From Bacteroidia bacterium (GTDB taxonomy: Bacteria; Bacteroidota; Bacteroidia; Flavobacteriales; Flavobacteriaceae): a stretch of DNA of 64,000 nucleotides. The stretch's first letter is position 1. Every line of letters starts with the position of its first letter. Of this stretch, positions 17,410 through 25,613 are shown piece by piece. Below the pieces are notes generated by a model, which had not been told where the DNA came from, did no database searches, and worked only from the letters and a program-made list of their open reading frames with translations. The translations under genes were made by a program, and so were the position numbers. Location of the stretch: NCBI GenBank assembly GCA_030428705.1, contig JAUIDI010000001.1:620001-684000 (forward strand), given 5' to 3'.

Positions 17410-17973
17410 CTACAATTGAAATTCTTCGTTGTTGCCCTCTTCATCCTTGGTAGAACTTGGTAGAAAGACATCTTTGAGAATGTAGGCCGCTACCATGGTG
17501 ATTCCCAGCGACAATAAATGCACTGAATATTCCCAATGCAAAATTTTAAGTAGGCTTCCACAGATTACCCCTAATGTTCCAAGAACCAAGGTACAGTTCC
17601 ATAGAATGTGCGATAGGGTGTTTTTGGATCTTCTATCTTCATCCATAAAATAGGCCGTTCCTTCCATAATGAACCAGATGACGAAGGTAATCGCTGTTAC
17701 GATTTGAAAAAACAAGGTATATGGAAAGTGCAGGATTCGTAGAAGCCCGTTGGTCGTCCAAAAAAGAACAAGTATCAATTTGACATAGTCGATATATTGC
17801 TTCTCTGTCTTTTTCCAGAATCGTATGGTATAGAGAATACCGATGGCAAAAAACCCGACGAGCATTATCTCTTTGGCAAAAGGCCACTGCAAGATTTTGG
17901 CCATCATGCCCAAAAGCAGTACAACTATCGAAATTCGCAGTGGTGTTTTCAATACCTTTTTTACAGCGGTCAT
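17410..17973 (-). CDS. membrane protein with three GldL-like KILHW repeats
   Basis: This 187-residue protein has about six hydrophobic segments and an acidic tail. Three internal copies of a short motif are spaced along it: AKILQWP (25-31), LRILHFP (78-84) and LKILHWE (142-148), each entering a membrane segment. The same Lys-Ile-x-His-Trp theme occurs once near the start of GldL, the proton-channel stator of the gliding/type IX motor, but the GldL cytoplasmic domain is absent. Related repeat-only membrane proteins are widespread and uncharacterised in Flavobacteriia. The gene starts 9 bases after the upstream stop of the zinc-knuckle gene, so the two are co-transcribed. Confidence 0.6.
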   Translation of the reverse strand: MTAVKKVLKTPLRISIVVLLLGMMAKILQWPFAKEIMLVGFFAIGILYTIRFWKKTEKQYIDYVKLILVLFWTTNGLLRILHFPYTLFFQIVTAITFVIWFIMEGTAYFMDEDRRSKNTLSHILWNCTLVLGTLGVICGSLLKILHWEYSVHLLSLGITMVAAYILKDVFLPSSTKDEEGNNEEFQL

Positions 17974-17982
17974 AATATTGTT

Positions 17983-18426
17983 TTAGATTACTTTGATATT
18001 GGCGCGAAGGCCTTCCATAATTCCCAAAATATTGTGCACGGTCTCTTTGAGATAATGCTTAATCAATACATGTGGAATTCGAATTGTCGTAAATCCGTTC
18101 TTGAAAGAATGCATGGCTTCTTCAAGATCATTGATGGCTTGTTCATGGGTCAACATGTGATACTTGGTGTCTATTTCAATATTGAGCTTTACTCTTGAAA
18201 TGGCGATATCAACGGACTTTTTGCCGTCCCACCATTCCAGCATGGCATTGACTCCTGCTTCTTTGAGCCCGTAATAAAGCTGTATCGCCTCAAGGGGGGT
18301 CTCATGTTGCTGAATCAGCTTTTTCATTCGAACAAAATGCTGTTGGCATAACTCTACGCCGACGGTATCCATTGCATTCTTATGGTCTAAATAGCCAAGT
18401 TCTTTATTGCACTCTAAACAGTTCAT
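17983..18426 (-). CDS. small protein with zinc knuckle and DUF559/Vsr-like nuclease fold
   Basis: The first 30 residues carry C3, C6, C27 and H30, arranged CxxC-x20-CxxH like a zinc-binding knuckle. The second half (residues 60-140) resembles the PD-(D/E)xK endonuclease fold of the DUF559/Vsr kind: EWWDGKKSVDIAI with D73, then VKLNIEIDTKYH with E84 and D86, followed by a helix and FTTIRIPHVLI, where DUF559 proteins have a Gly-x-x-(V/I)-x-Arg strand. Length (147 residues) suits that fold. No modification enzyme or other defence gene is adjacent; the partner gene is the KILHW-repeat membrane protein. Nuclease activity is my inference from pattern only. Confidence 0.5.
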   Translation of the reverse strand: MNCLECNKELGYLDHKNAMDTVGVELCQQHFVRMKKLIQQHETPLEAIQLYYGLKEAGVNAMLEWWDGKKSVDIAISRVKLNIEIDTKYHMLTHEQAINDLEEAMHSFKNGFTTIRIPHVLIKHYLKETVHNILGIMEGLRANIKVI

Positions 18427-18616
18427 TCAAGTAGGTTAATATTAATTTCCCGATTGGTTACGGGAAGCGTTTTATTTGGTTTGATCTGGGATAATAATAA
18501 CCCCATGTTTTTACGATTCGTATACTCTATCGACGTATGACACCCTGATTTTAGATGAACTGCAAATTTTTAGACGAAATGCATGCAAAAATGTTAAAAC
18601 TGTTGTGTAATTCGAC

Positions 18617-18634
18617 CGACCGGTCTTCCGGTCG
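18617..18634. promoter_or_regulatory. GC-rich palindrome upstream of the Nramp/pxp operon
   Basis: CGACCGG and CCGGTCG flank a TCTT spacer in an otherwise AT-rich spacer, about 85 bases before the transporter start. With the preceding GACCGACCGGTC it looks like an operator of the kind bound by TetR-family repressors. No repressor gene is in the window. A weak -7-like TATATTTA follows at 18686-18693. Confidence 0.35.
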
Positions 18635-18717
18635 TGTTCCTTTTCAAAAGTTCTGATTTTATGCCTAAAAGCGGCTATTACCGATTATATTTACGAACGG
18701 ATAGAATTTGCCATCGA

Positions 18718-19911
18718 ATGTTCAAAAAAATCGGTCCTGGTGTTTTGGTCGCAGCGGCTTTTATAGGTCCGGGTACGGTAACCGCCTGTACCTTGGCCGG
18801 GGTCGAATTCGGGTACTCCCTGCTGTGGGCCATGTTGCTTTCGGTTATCGCAACTTTGATCCTACAGGAAATGTCGGCCCGATTGGGTATTATTACCCAA
18901 AGGGGACTGGCCGATGTTATCAAGCAAGAATTACGTACATCGTGGACTCGCGTACTTGTACTGGCGATTATTCTCGGGGCTATTGTCATTGGCAATGCGG
19001 CCTATGAAGCAGGGAACATTGGTGGTGCCGTTTTGGGAATCGAAGCCATTTTTGGTCAGCAATATAACAACCTGTATCCCTTGGTAATCGGAGGGCTTGC
19101 CTTTTTACTTTTATATCTGGGTAGTTATAAAACACTCGAAAAGGTATTTGTATCCCTGGTCTTGGTCATGAGTATTTCCTTTTTGTTGACGGCTATTATC
19201 ACACGGCCGAATATTGCTGAGGTTTTTAAAGGGCTTTTTATTCCTTCCATGCCGTCCGAAAGTCTGTTGACCGTTATCGCTTTAGTGGGTACCACGGTAG
19301 TGCCGTACAACCTGTTTTTACACGCTTCTTTGGTCAGTGAAAAATGGAAGTCAAAGAACGATTTGAAGCATGCTAAACGCGATACCTTTGTTTCAATAGC
19401 TTTGGGAGGATTAGTTTCAATGTCCATTATCATTGCCGCGTCGGCTATACCAGGGGAAAAGGTGACAGGGGTAGTGGATCTGGCTAAAGGATTGAAACCA
19501 CTTTATGGGGAAAGTGCAAAGTATTTTATGGGTATCGGACTATTTGCCGCCGGAATCACTTCGGCGATTACCGCGCCTTTGGCGGCCGCTTATGTAGCCA
19601 ATAGTTGTTTTGGTTGGAAGGCCGATTTGAAGGATATCAGGTTCAAAAGTGTCTGGATGATCATACTTGGACTGGGGGTCTTTTTTCTTTCTTTCGACCT
19701 AAAACCCATTGAGATAATCAAGTTCGCACAGGTAGCCAACGGAATTTTACTTCCTTTTGTTGCGGTATTCCTGTTATGGATAGTAAACCGGTCTCCGGTA
19801 ATGGGAAAATTCAAGAACACCTTGGCCCAAAACATTTTTGGGGTCTTGATCGTCGTTTTGGCCGTTTTCTTGGGAGTTAAAAGTGTTTTCAAAGTATTCG
19901 GACTTTTTTAA
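18718..19911 (+). CDS. Nramp-family transporter without canonical metal ligands (YcsG-like)
   Basis: The ATG at 18718 gives the usual Nramp start (MFKKIGPGVLVAAA); earlier in-frame starts add a non-hydrophobic stretch lying across a promoter-like TATATTTA. The 397-residue protein has about 11 membrane helices. In metal-transporting Nramps helix 1 carries DPGN and helix 6 carries a Met-Pro-His motif; here they read GPGT (17-20) and VPYN (195-198), so the Asp, Asn and Met ligands are all gone. The gene ends one base before pxpA, as in Bacillus where the Nramp relative YcsG sits with ycsF-kipI-kipA. I infer uptake of an organic substrate, perhaps 5-oxoproline, rather than Mn or Fe. Confidence 0.85.
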   Translation: MFKKIGPGVLVAAAFIGPGTVTACTLAGVEFGYSLLWAMLLSVIATLILQEMSARLGIITQRGLADVIKQELRTSWTRVLVLAIILGAIVIGNAAYEAGNIGGAVLGIEAIFGQQYNNLYPLVIGGLAFLLLYLGSYKTLEKVFVSLVLVMSISFLLTAIITRPNIAEVFKGLFIPSMPSESLLTVIALVGTTVVPYNLFLHASLVSEKWKSKNDLKHAKRDTFVSIALGGLVSMSIIIAASAIPGEKVTGVVDLAKGLKPLYGESAKYFMGIGLFAAGITSAITAPLAAAYVANSCFGWKADLKDIRFKSVWMIILGLGVFFLSFDLKPIEIIKFAQVANGILLPFVAVFLLWIVNRSPVMGKFKNTLAQNIFGVLIVVLAVFLGVKSVFKVFGLF

Positions 19912-19912
19912 A

Positions 19913-20656
19913 ATGGATGAGCTCTATATCGATATCAACTGTGACGTAGGCGAGGGAGTGGGCAACGAGGCGTTTTTACTTCCTTTGATATCCTCCTGCA
20001 ATATTGCCTGCGGGGGCCATGCCGGAGATCAAGAATCGATGACGGAAGTTGCAAGATTGGCGCACAAAAATGGGGTCAAGGTCGGGGCGCACCCTTCTTA
20101 CCCCGATAGAATCAATTTTGGTCGGGTTTCAGTGGATATTTCAGAAAAGGAATTGATAGCCAGTATTCGTAACCAAATGAACGATTTTGTAAACATCCTG
20201 AAAAAGGAAGAAGTTACATTGCACCATATCAAGCCCCACGGTGCCTTATATAACGATATCGCCCGGAACAAAGATCTTGCAAAGACTTTTTTGTCGGCCA
20301 TAAACGACTTTAAAAAGACCGTATACATTTATGTTCCCCATAGATCCGCAATAGAAGAAGAAGGGCTTAAAAACGGATTTGAAATAAGAAGGGAAGCTTT
20401 TGCCGATCGTGCCTATAATAACGATTTAAGTTTGGTGTCCCGAAAGCTTAAGGGAGCGGTTATCAAAAGTCCCGAAAAGGTTTTACAACATCTTTTGGGT
20501 ATGGTCTTGTCAAAGAAAGTGAAGACTTTAAAAGGGGAGAAGATTGAAATTTTGGCAGATACCTATTGTATTCATAGCGATACCCCTTCCGCTTTAAAAA
20601 TTTTAAATTACCTTACCCAAGAATTACCAAAAGCGAACATTCGAATCAAAAAATGA
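19913..20656 (+). CDS. pxpA: 5-oxoprolinase subunit PxpA (LamB/YcsF family)
   Basis: The 247-residue protein has all LamB/YcsF signatures: DINCDVGEG, NIACGGHAGD, VGAHPSYPDRINFGR and HHIKPHGALYND. With PxpB and PxpC it forms the ATP-dependent prokaryotic 5-oxoprolinase, which opens 5-oxo-L-proline to L-glutamate in the cytoplasm; 5-oxoproline forms spontaneously from glutamine and must be removed. The ATG at 19913 is two bases after the transporter stop; a start 30 bases earlier would overlap that gene. Its own stop overlaps pxpB by ATGA. Confidence 0.95.
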   Translation: MDELYIDINCDVGEGVGNEAFLLPLISSCNIACGGHAGDQESMTEVARLAHKNGVKVGAHPSYPDRINFGRVSVDISEKELIASIRNQMNDFVNILKKEEVTLHHIKPHGALYNDIARNKDLAKTFLSAINDFKKTVYIYVPHRSAIEEEGLKNGFEIRREAFADRAYNNDLSLVSRKLKGAVIKSPEKVLQHLLGMVLSKKVKTLKGEKIEILADTYCIHSDTPSALKILNYLTQELPKANIRIKK

Positions 20657-21390
20657 AGTCGTACCCCCTGTCAATACGCCCTTATGGAATTCGTGCCGTT
20701 TTGGTGGAATGGCCGAACGAAGTAGATGAGGAAATCTTGGAGGACATCTTACAGTTTTATCAATACCTTAAATACCATTGTCTTAAGAAAACAGGTTGGG
20801 AAATGATACCCGCCTATAATTCATTGACGCTCGTTCAGAACAACAATCTAGTAGATTTCAAGACTTTTAGCACAAAGTTGAAAAAATGGTACGGCGAAAA
20901 ATCGGGAACCGTACCCGAACAACGGTATCTATGGAGGCTTCCCGTGTGCTATGACCTTGATTTTGGTATCGACCTTGAAGATGTTTCGAAAAAACTGAGA
21001 TTATCGGTTCCGGAAATTATTGAACAGCACACGGCACATGTTTATCGCGTGTACGGAATAGGGTTTTTGCCCGGATTCATGTATTTGGGAGGATTGTCCG
21101 AATCATTGGAAATTCCACGAAAGGCTACCCCAAGGTTGAAGGTAGCAAAAGGTGCCGTTGGCCTTGCCGGTAAGCAGACCGGCATTTATCCGCAAGAATC
21201 GCCCGGCGGATGGAATATCATCGGCAATTGCCCGGTTTCCATTTTTAATGCGAAAGAAGAAGGTCCCTGTCTGGTGAGCGTAGGCGATCAGATTCAGTTT
21301 TATTCCATTTCAAGGGCCGAATATGATCTGCACAAGATCGAAGGGGAAGTCGGTATTTACAAAGTTGAAAAACTAGAGATCGATGCTTAA
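20653..21390 (+). CDS. pxpB: 5-oxoprolinase subunit PxpB (KipI family)
   Basis: The 245-residue protein has the allophanate-hydrolase-subunit-1/KipI pattern: YGIGFLPGFMYLGGL, PRLKVAKGAVGLAGKQTGIY and SPGGWNIIGNCPVSIF. It is one half of the activating PxpBC pair of 5-oxoprolinase; the name KipI comes from the Bacillus homologue, which inhibits the sporulation kinase KinA, a role with no counterpart here. The start overlaps pxpA by four bases and the end overlaps pxpC by eight, so the subunits are translationally coupled. Confidence 0.94.
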   Translation: MKSYPLSIRPYGIRAVLVEWPNEVDEEILEDILQFYQYLKYHCLKKTGWEMIPAYNSLTLVQNNNLVDFKTFSTKLKKWYGEKSGTVPEQRYLWRLPVCYDLDFGIDLEDVSKKLRLSVPEIIEQHTAHVYRVYGIGFLPGFMYLGGLSESLEIPRKATPRLKVAKGAVGLAGKQTGIYPQESPGGWNIIGNCPVSIFNAKEEGPCLVSVGDQIQFYSISRAEYDLHKIEGEVGIYKVEKLEIDA

Positions 21391-22228
21391 ACTTTTGAAG
21401 TCGGGTTTTTATACCTCCGTTCAAGATCGAGGAAGGTTCGGTTATCGCGATAAAGGGGTTCCGGTTTCGGGGGCCATGGACAACTATGCCCTTGAAACGG
21501 CGAACAGGCTTTTAGAGAACGATGAAAACGCTGCAGTTCTCGAGATAACCATGACCGGGCCTACCTTCGAGTTCGAGGAAAACACCTTTATAGTTTTGAC
21601 CGGGGCTTCAATGTCTGTTACGCTGAACAATCAACCGATTACCAATTACAAAGTCCATAAAATTGTATCGGGCGATATTTTGTCCTATGGCCGGCTTGAA
21701 AACGGATTCAGAAGTTATTTGGCCATAAAGGACGGATTCAAAACGGAAAAAGTTTTGGGCAGTCGTTCACATACAAAATCGATTACCGATAGTACCTATT
21801 TAAAGGATAGAAGTGAGATTTCTTATGAACCTTGTGATGCTTTTGTTCCCAAAATTTCCGAAATCAAGATAAATGCGTATTTCGATGAAACGGTTTTGGA
21901 AGTTGCCAAAGGCCCTGAATTTGGGATGCTTGAAAACAGACAACTCGAAAAAGTATTCGGCGGCGATTTTTCGGTTGCCAAGGAAAACAATCGAATGGCT
22001 TATCAATTAAAGGAAACTATCGATGGTCATGACAAGTCGATGTTGACTTCGGCAACCCTTCCGGGAACTGTACAATTGACACCTGTCGGAAAATTGATCA
22101 TTTTGATGAAAGATGGTCAAACGACCGGCGGATACCCTAGAATTTTGCAACTGACCGACGATGCGATTTCCATACTTGCCCAAAAAAAATTAGGGGACAT
22201 TGTTTCGTTTAAATTGATCGCACCTTAG
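21383..22228 (+). CDS. pxpC: 5-oxoprolinase subunit PxpC (KipA family)
   Basis: The 281-residue protein shows the allophanate-hydrolase-subunit-2 pattern: SVQDRGRFGYRDKGVPVSG with AMDNYALETANRLL, then RMAYQLKE and the C-terminal TTGGYPRILQLT. It completes the Nramp-like/pxpA/pxpB/pxpC unit, which converts imported or endogenous 5-oxoproline to glutamate. It begins inside the end of pxpB. Its stop shares four bases (TTAG) with the stop of the convergent aldehyde dehydrogenase gene, leaving no room for a terminator. Confidence 0.94.
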   Translation: MLKLLKSGFYTSVQDRGRFGYRDKGVPVSGAMDNYALETANRLLENDENAAVLEITMTGPTFEFEENTFIVLTGASMSVTLNNQPITNYKVHKIVSGDILSYGRLENGFRSYLAIKDGFKTEKVLGSRSHTKSITDSTYLKDRSEISYEPCDAFVPKISEIKINAYFDETVLEVAKGPEFGMLENRQLEKVFGGDFSVAKENNRMAYQLKETIDGHDKSMLTSATLPGTVQLTPVGKLIILMKDGQTTGGYPRILQLTDDAISILAQKKLGDIVSFKLIAP

Positions 22229-23598
22229 AAAAGGTGTTTAATTTTCTTGACCAATTTCATGGAAAGATTGTAGGGCGGATACCGAAACGGGGCATCGAAC
22301 CAATTGGCCTTTTTGATTATCGCTTTTTGGTGCGAAAAGATGTCAAACGATGTTTTACCGTGATAGGCGCCGATACCGCTAGAGCCAACGCCCCCGAAAG
22401 GTAGTTTTTCGTTTGTAATCTGTATTACGGTATCGTTGATGACACCGCCCCCAAAACTATATTTATCGATTATTTTCTTTTGGAATGATTTCCGGTTTGA
22501 AAATACATAAGTTGCCAAGGGTTTGCCATAATTCATTATATGGCGCTCGATATCGGCTACGGTTTCATAGGCGATTATGGGAAGTATCGGCCCAAAAATT
22601 TCACCCTGCATCAATTTACTATCCAACATGGGTTCATTGACCAAGGTAGGGGAAAGATAATTGTCGGCATCGTTTGAATCGCCCCCGAAAAGTATCTCCT
22701 CGCCTTCGAGCATCGCCTTTAGCCCCTCAAAATGCCTTTGGCTTACCGTGCGCGAAAAATCGGGGGAGTCTTCGATATTTTCGCCGTAGCTTTTGGTGAT
22801 ATGTCGTTTTAATGCCTTTATGAGTTTGTCCTTTACGTTTTTATGTACTAAGATGTAGTCCGTTGCGATGCAGGTTTGACCGGCGTTCAAGAATTTGCCC
22901 CAAACGATTCGTTTCGCGGCCAGACCGATGGATGCAGTTTCATCCACGATCGTTGGGTTTTTCCCGCCAAGTTCCAAGGTTACCGGGGTCAGATGTTTTG
23001 CGGCGCTTTCATAAACGATTTGCCCGACCCTTGTACTTCCCGTAAAGAAAATGTAATCCCAATGTTCGGCTAGGAGTTTTTGAGAAACTTCCACACCCCC
23101 TTCTACGACGGTAACATGTTCGGGCTCAAAAACGGCACTTACGATCTCTGATATGATTGTTGCCGTATGTGGAGTTACCTCTGAGGGTTTGACAACTACT
23201 GTATTTCCAGCGGCAACGGCTCCGACCAACGGTGCGAACGCCAATTGGAATGGATAGTTCCAAGGGGCGATGATCAATACAGCCCCGTAAGGTTCCTTAT
23301 AGATTCGATCGGAGGAAGGCCAGTTCATCAAGGTAGCGGATTTTCTTTCGGGCCTTGCCCATAAATCGATGTTTCTTAGAGCCAACTTTAACTCCGCCAG
23401 AACGAATTGTGTTTCGGCTGCAAGGGTTTCGAACTTGGGTTTTTTAAAATCTTTGTAAATGGCTTCTGCAACATCATCTTCACGGGCGATGATTTCTTGC
23501 TGTAACCGCTTTAACGCTTTCTTTCGAAACGAGATATTTTTGGTTTGCTGTATCGCAAAAAAATCACGCTGTTTTCTTAATAGTTCCATGAACATCAT
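22225..23598 (-). CDS. aldehyde dehydrogenase family protein (class 3 / fatty aldehyde type)
   Basis: An ALDH superfamily enzyme of about 457 residues with an ATG at 23598; the open frame extends to a TTG six codons earlier. Seen are the NAD-binding APWNYPFQLAFAPL, FTGSTRVGQ, the general-base Glu in LELGGKNP, the nucleophile Cys in NAGQTCIATDY, and EIFGPILP. The short length, lack of the long N-terminal arm and the basic C-terminal tail (MKLVKKIKHLF) match the class 3/fatty aldehyde dehydrogenase branch, which oxidises medium- to long-chain aldehydes to acids and may attach to membranes through the tail. It stands alone and converges on pxpC. Confidence 0.9.
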   Translation of the reverse strand: MMFMELLRKQRDFFAIQQTKNISFRKKALKRLQQEIIAREDDVAEAIYKDFKKPKFETLAAETQFVLAELKLALRNIDLWARPERKSATLMNWPSSDRIYKEPYGAVLIIAPWNYPFQLAFAPLVGAVAAGNTVVVKPSEVTPHTATIISEIVSAVFEPEHVTVVEGGVEVSQKLLAEHWDYIFFTGSTRVGQIVYESAAKHLTPVTLELGGKNPTIVDETASIGLAAKRIVWGKFLNAGQTCIATDYILVHKNVKDKLIKALKRHITKSYGENIEDSPDFSRTVSQRHFEGLKAMLEGEEILFGGDSNDADNYLSPTLVNEPMLDSKLMQGEIFGPILPIIAYETVADIERHIMNYGKPLATYVFSNRKSFQKKIIDKYSFGGGVINDTVIQITNEKLPFGGVGSSGIGAYHGKTSFDIFSHQKAIIKKANWFDAPFRYPPYNLSMKLVKKIKHLF

Positions 23599-23799
23599 TT
23601 TAACAAAATACCCCAAATGTATTCATTTGGCGATATCACCGCTATGAACACAGCTAATCTAAACCAACCTTATCGAATAATGCAATTTTCAGGTATTCAA
23701 TTTCTCCAGATTAAAGGGATTCGAACGTTATAGGCCTTTCCCGAGCTTTGCCATGTCTATTGAATATGATAAAATATAAAGGTTATATAATTGAATATC

Positions 23800-23819
23800 A
23801 GATATTTGTATAAATATCT
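23800..23819. promoter_or_regulatory. perfect AT-rich dyad upstream of ilvD
   Basis: AGATATTT and AAATATCT flank a GTAT spacer, 115 bases before ilvD. A dyad of 8-4-8 in a promoter region suggests an operator for a dimeric regulator; its T content is too low downstream for a terminator. The surrounding 23617-23933 stretch is AT-rich and otherwise holds only the small leader frame. Confidence 0.35.
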
Positions 23820-23866
23820 TTAAAATTGAATTTAAATCGATAATGATTGTTAAAAGAACGGGGCAC

Positions 23867-23956
23867 ATGAAACATTTATCTTTGATGATTCTAGCGAATA
23901 CAATGTGTTTGCAAAATAACAGAACACTTTTGAATGGAATTGAACAAATACAGTAA
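23867..23956 (+). CDS. possible leader ORF overlapping the ilvD start
   Basis: A 29-codon frame begins ATG at 23867 after a G-rich GGGGCAC and ends TAA at 23954-23956, overlapping the first 23 bases of ilvD in a different frame. It encodes six Leu and three Ile, beginning [11 protein letters not shown], which is rich in the end products of the operon. Translation through it would reach the ilvD start, which itself has no visible Shine-Dalgarno. No attenuator hairpin follows, so coupling is more likely than attenuation, if it is real. Confidence 0.25.
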   Translation: MKHLSLMILANTMCLQNNRTLLNGIEQIQ

Positions 23957-25610
23957 GAACGTTACCCAAGACCCCACCCAACCGGCGGCCCAGGCCATGC
24001 TCTATGCAATAGGGCTTGAGGAAGAGGATTTGAAAAAGCCTTTGGTGGGCATTGGTAGTACCGGTTATGAAGGCAACCCGTGCAACATGCACCTGAACGA
24101 TCTGGCGCAAGAAGTAAAAAAAGGGATCAATGATGGAGGAGCGGTCGGATTGGTCTTCAATACGATCGGTGTTAGCGATGGTATTTCAATGGGGACCTAT
24201 GGCATGCGATATTCCTTGCCTTCCCGTGATATTATTGCCGATTCTATGGAAACGGTCGTGCAGGCCATGAATTATGACGGACTCGTCACGGTCGTGGGAT
24301 GCGATAAGAACATGCCCGGGGCACTAATGGCGATGATCCGTTTAAATAGGCCTTCGGTACTGGTCTATGGAGGAACAATAGCTTCTGGATGTTTCAAGGA
24401 TAAAAAACTAGATGTTGTTTCAGCCTTTGAGGCATGGGGAGAAAAAGTGGCCGGAACCATGAACGAAGCCGATTATAAGGGTGTTATCCAAAACGCCTGT
24501 CCCGGTGCAGGCGCATGTGGCGGTATGTATACGGCAAATACTATGGCATCCGCCATTGAGGCTTTGGGTATGGCGATGCCCTACAATTCATCGAACCCTG
24601 CAATAGGTAAAGAAAAACAGCAAGATGCCTATAAATCGGGCAAGGCATTGTGGCACCTGTTGGAGAACGATATCAAACCAAGTGATATAATTACCAGAAA
24701 GTCCTTTGAGAATGCGGTCCGCCTTTTGACCCTTTTGGGAGGCTCAACAAATGCCGTGCTCCACTTTTTGGCCATTGCAAAAGCGGCCGATGTCGATTTC
24801 GGTATTGACGATTTTCAAAAAATAAGCGATACGACGCCGTTTTTGGCAGATTTAAAACCGAGCGGGAAATTCTTGATGGAAGATCTGCATCGCGCTGGAG
24901 GTACGCCTGCCGTGATGAAGTTTATGCTGGAAAACGGAATGCTCCACGGAGATTGCATGACCATTACAGGAAAGACGATTGCCGAAAACCTCGCAGACCT
25001 TCCCGGTCTGCAACAGGGGCAGCAGATCGTACATAGTTTGGACAATCCGATCAAGGAAACAGGGCATCTCCGTATCCTTTATGGAAACTTGGCGGAAAAT
25101 GGGGCCGTTGCCAAAATAACAGGAAAAGAGGGATTGCACTTCACAGGCCCGGCAAAGGTTTTCGATGACGAGTTCAAGGCGAATGCAGGTATTGGCGCCG
25201 GGGAAGTGAAAAAAGGCGATGTGGTCGTCATCCGTTATGAAGGCCCGAAAGGAGGTCCCGGAATGCCTGAAATGCTAAAGCCGACCGCCGCCATTATGGG
25301 TGCGGGACTTGGCAAGGATGTGGCCTTGATTACCGATGGCAGGTTTTCAGGCGGCACACATGGTTTCGTTGTGGGCCATGTCTGCCCCGAAGCGCAGGAA
25401 GGTGGCACCATCGGTCTGTTACGGGATGGCGATATCATTACGATCGATGCCGAAAAGAATTGCATTTCAGTTGATTTGACCGATGAGGAAATCGCTGCGA
25501 GACGGGCTAAATGGAAACAGCCGCCTTTAAAAGTCAAAAGGGGCAGCTTATATAAATATGCAAAAACGGTTTCTTCGGCCTCACAAGGTTGTGTAACCGA
25601 TGAGATATAG
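23934..25610 (+). CDS. ilvD: dihydroxy-acid dehydratase
   Basis: The 558-residue enzyme dehydrates 2,3-dihydroxy-isovalerate and -methylvalerate to the 2-oxo acids in the third common step of valine and isoleucine synthesis. Iron-sulfur ligands are visible in [11 protein letters not shown] and [35 protein letters not shown] marks the C-terminal substrate region. The start [20 protein letters not shown] is the usual one in this group. It opens the ilv operon and is followed by ilvB after three bases. Confidence 0.97.
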   Translation: MELNKYSKNVTQDPTQPAAQAMLYAIGLEEEDLKKPLVGIGSTGYEGNPCNMHLNDLAQEVKKGINDGGAVGLVFNTIGVSDGISMGTYGMRYSLPSRDIIADSMETVVQAMNYDGLVTVVGCDKNMPGALMAMIRLNRPSVLVYGGTIASGCFKDKKLDVVSAFEAWGEKVAGTMNEADYKGVIQNACPGAGACGGMYTANTMASAIEALGMAMPYNSSNPAIGKEKQQDAYKSGKALWHLLENDIKPSDIITRKSFENAVRLLTLLGGSTNAVLHFLAIAKAADVDFGIDDFQKISDTTPFLADLKPSGKFLMEDLHRAGGTPAVMKFMLENGMLHGDCMTITGKTIAENLADLPGLQQGQQIVHSLDNPIKETGHLRILYGNLAENGAVAKITGKEGLHFTGPAKVFDDEFKANAGIGAGEVKKGDVVVIRYEGPKGGPGMPEMLKPTAAIMGAGLGKDVALITDGRFSGGTHGFVVGHVCPEAQEGGTIGLLRDGDIITIDAEKNCISVDLTDEEIAARRAKWKQPPLKVKRGSLYKYAKTVSSASQGCVTDEI

Positions 25611-25613
25611 AGT

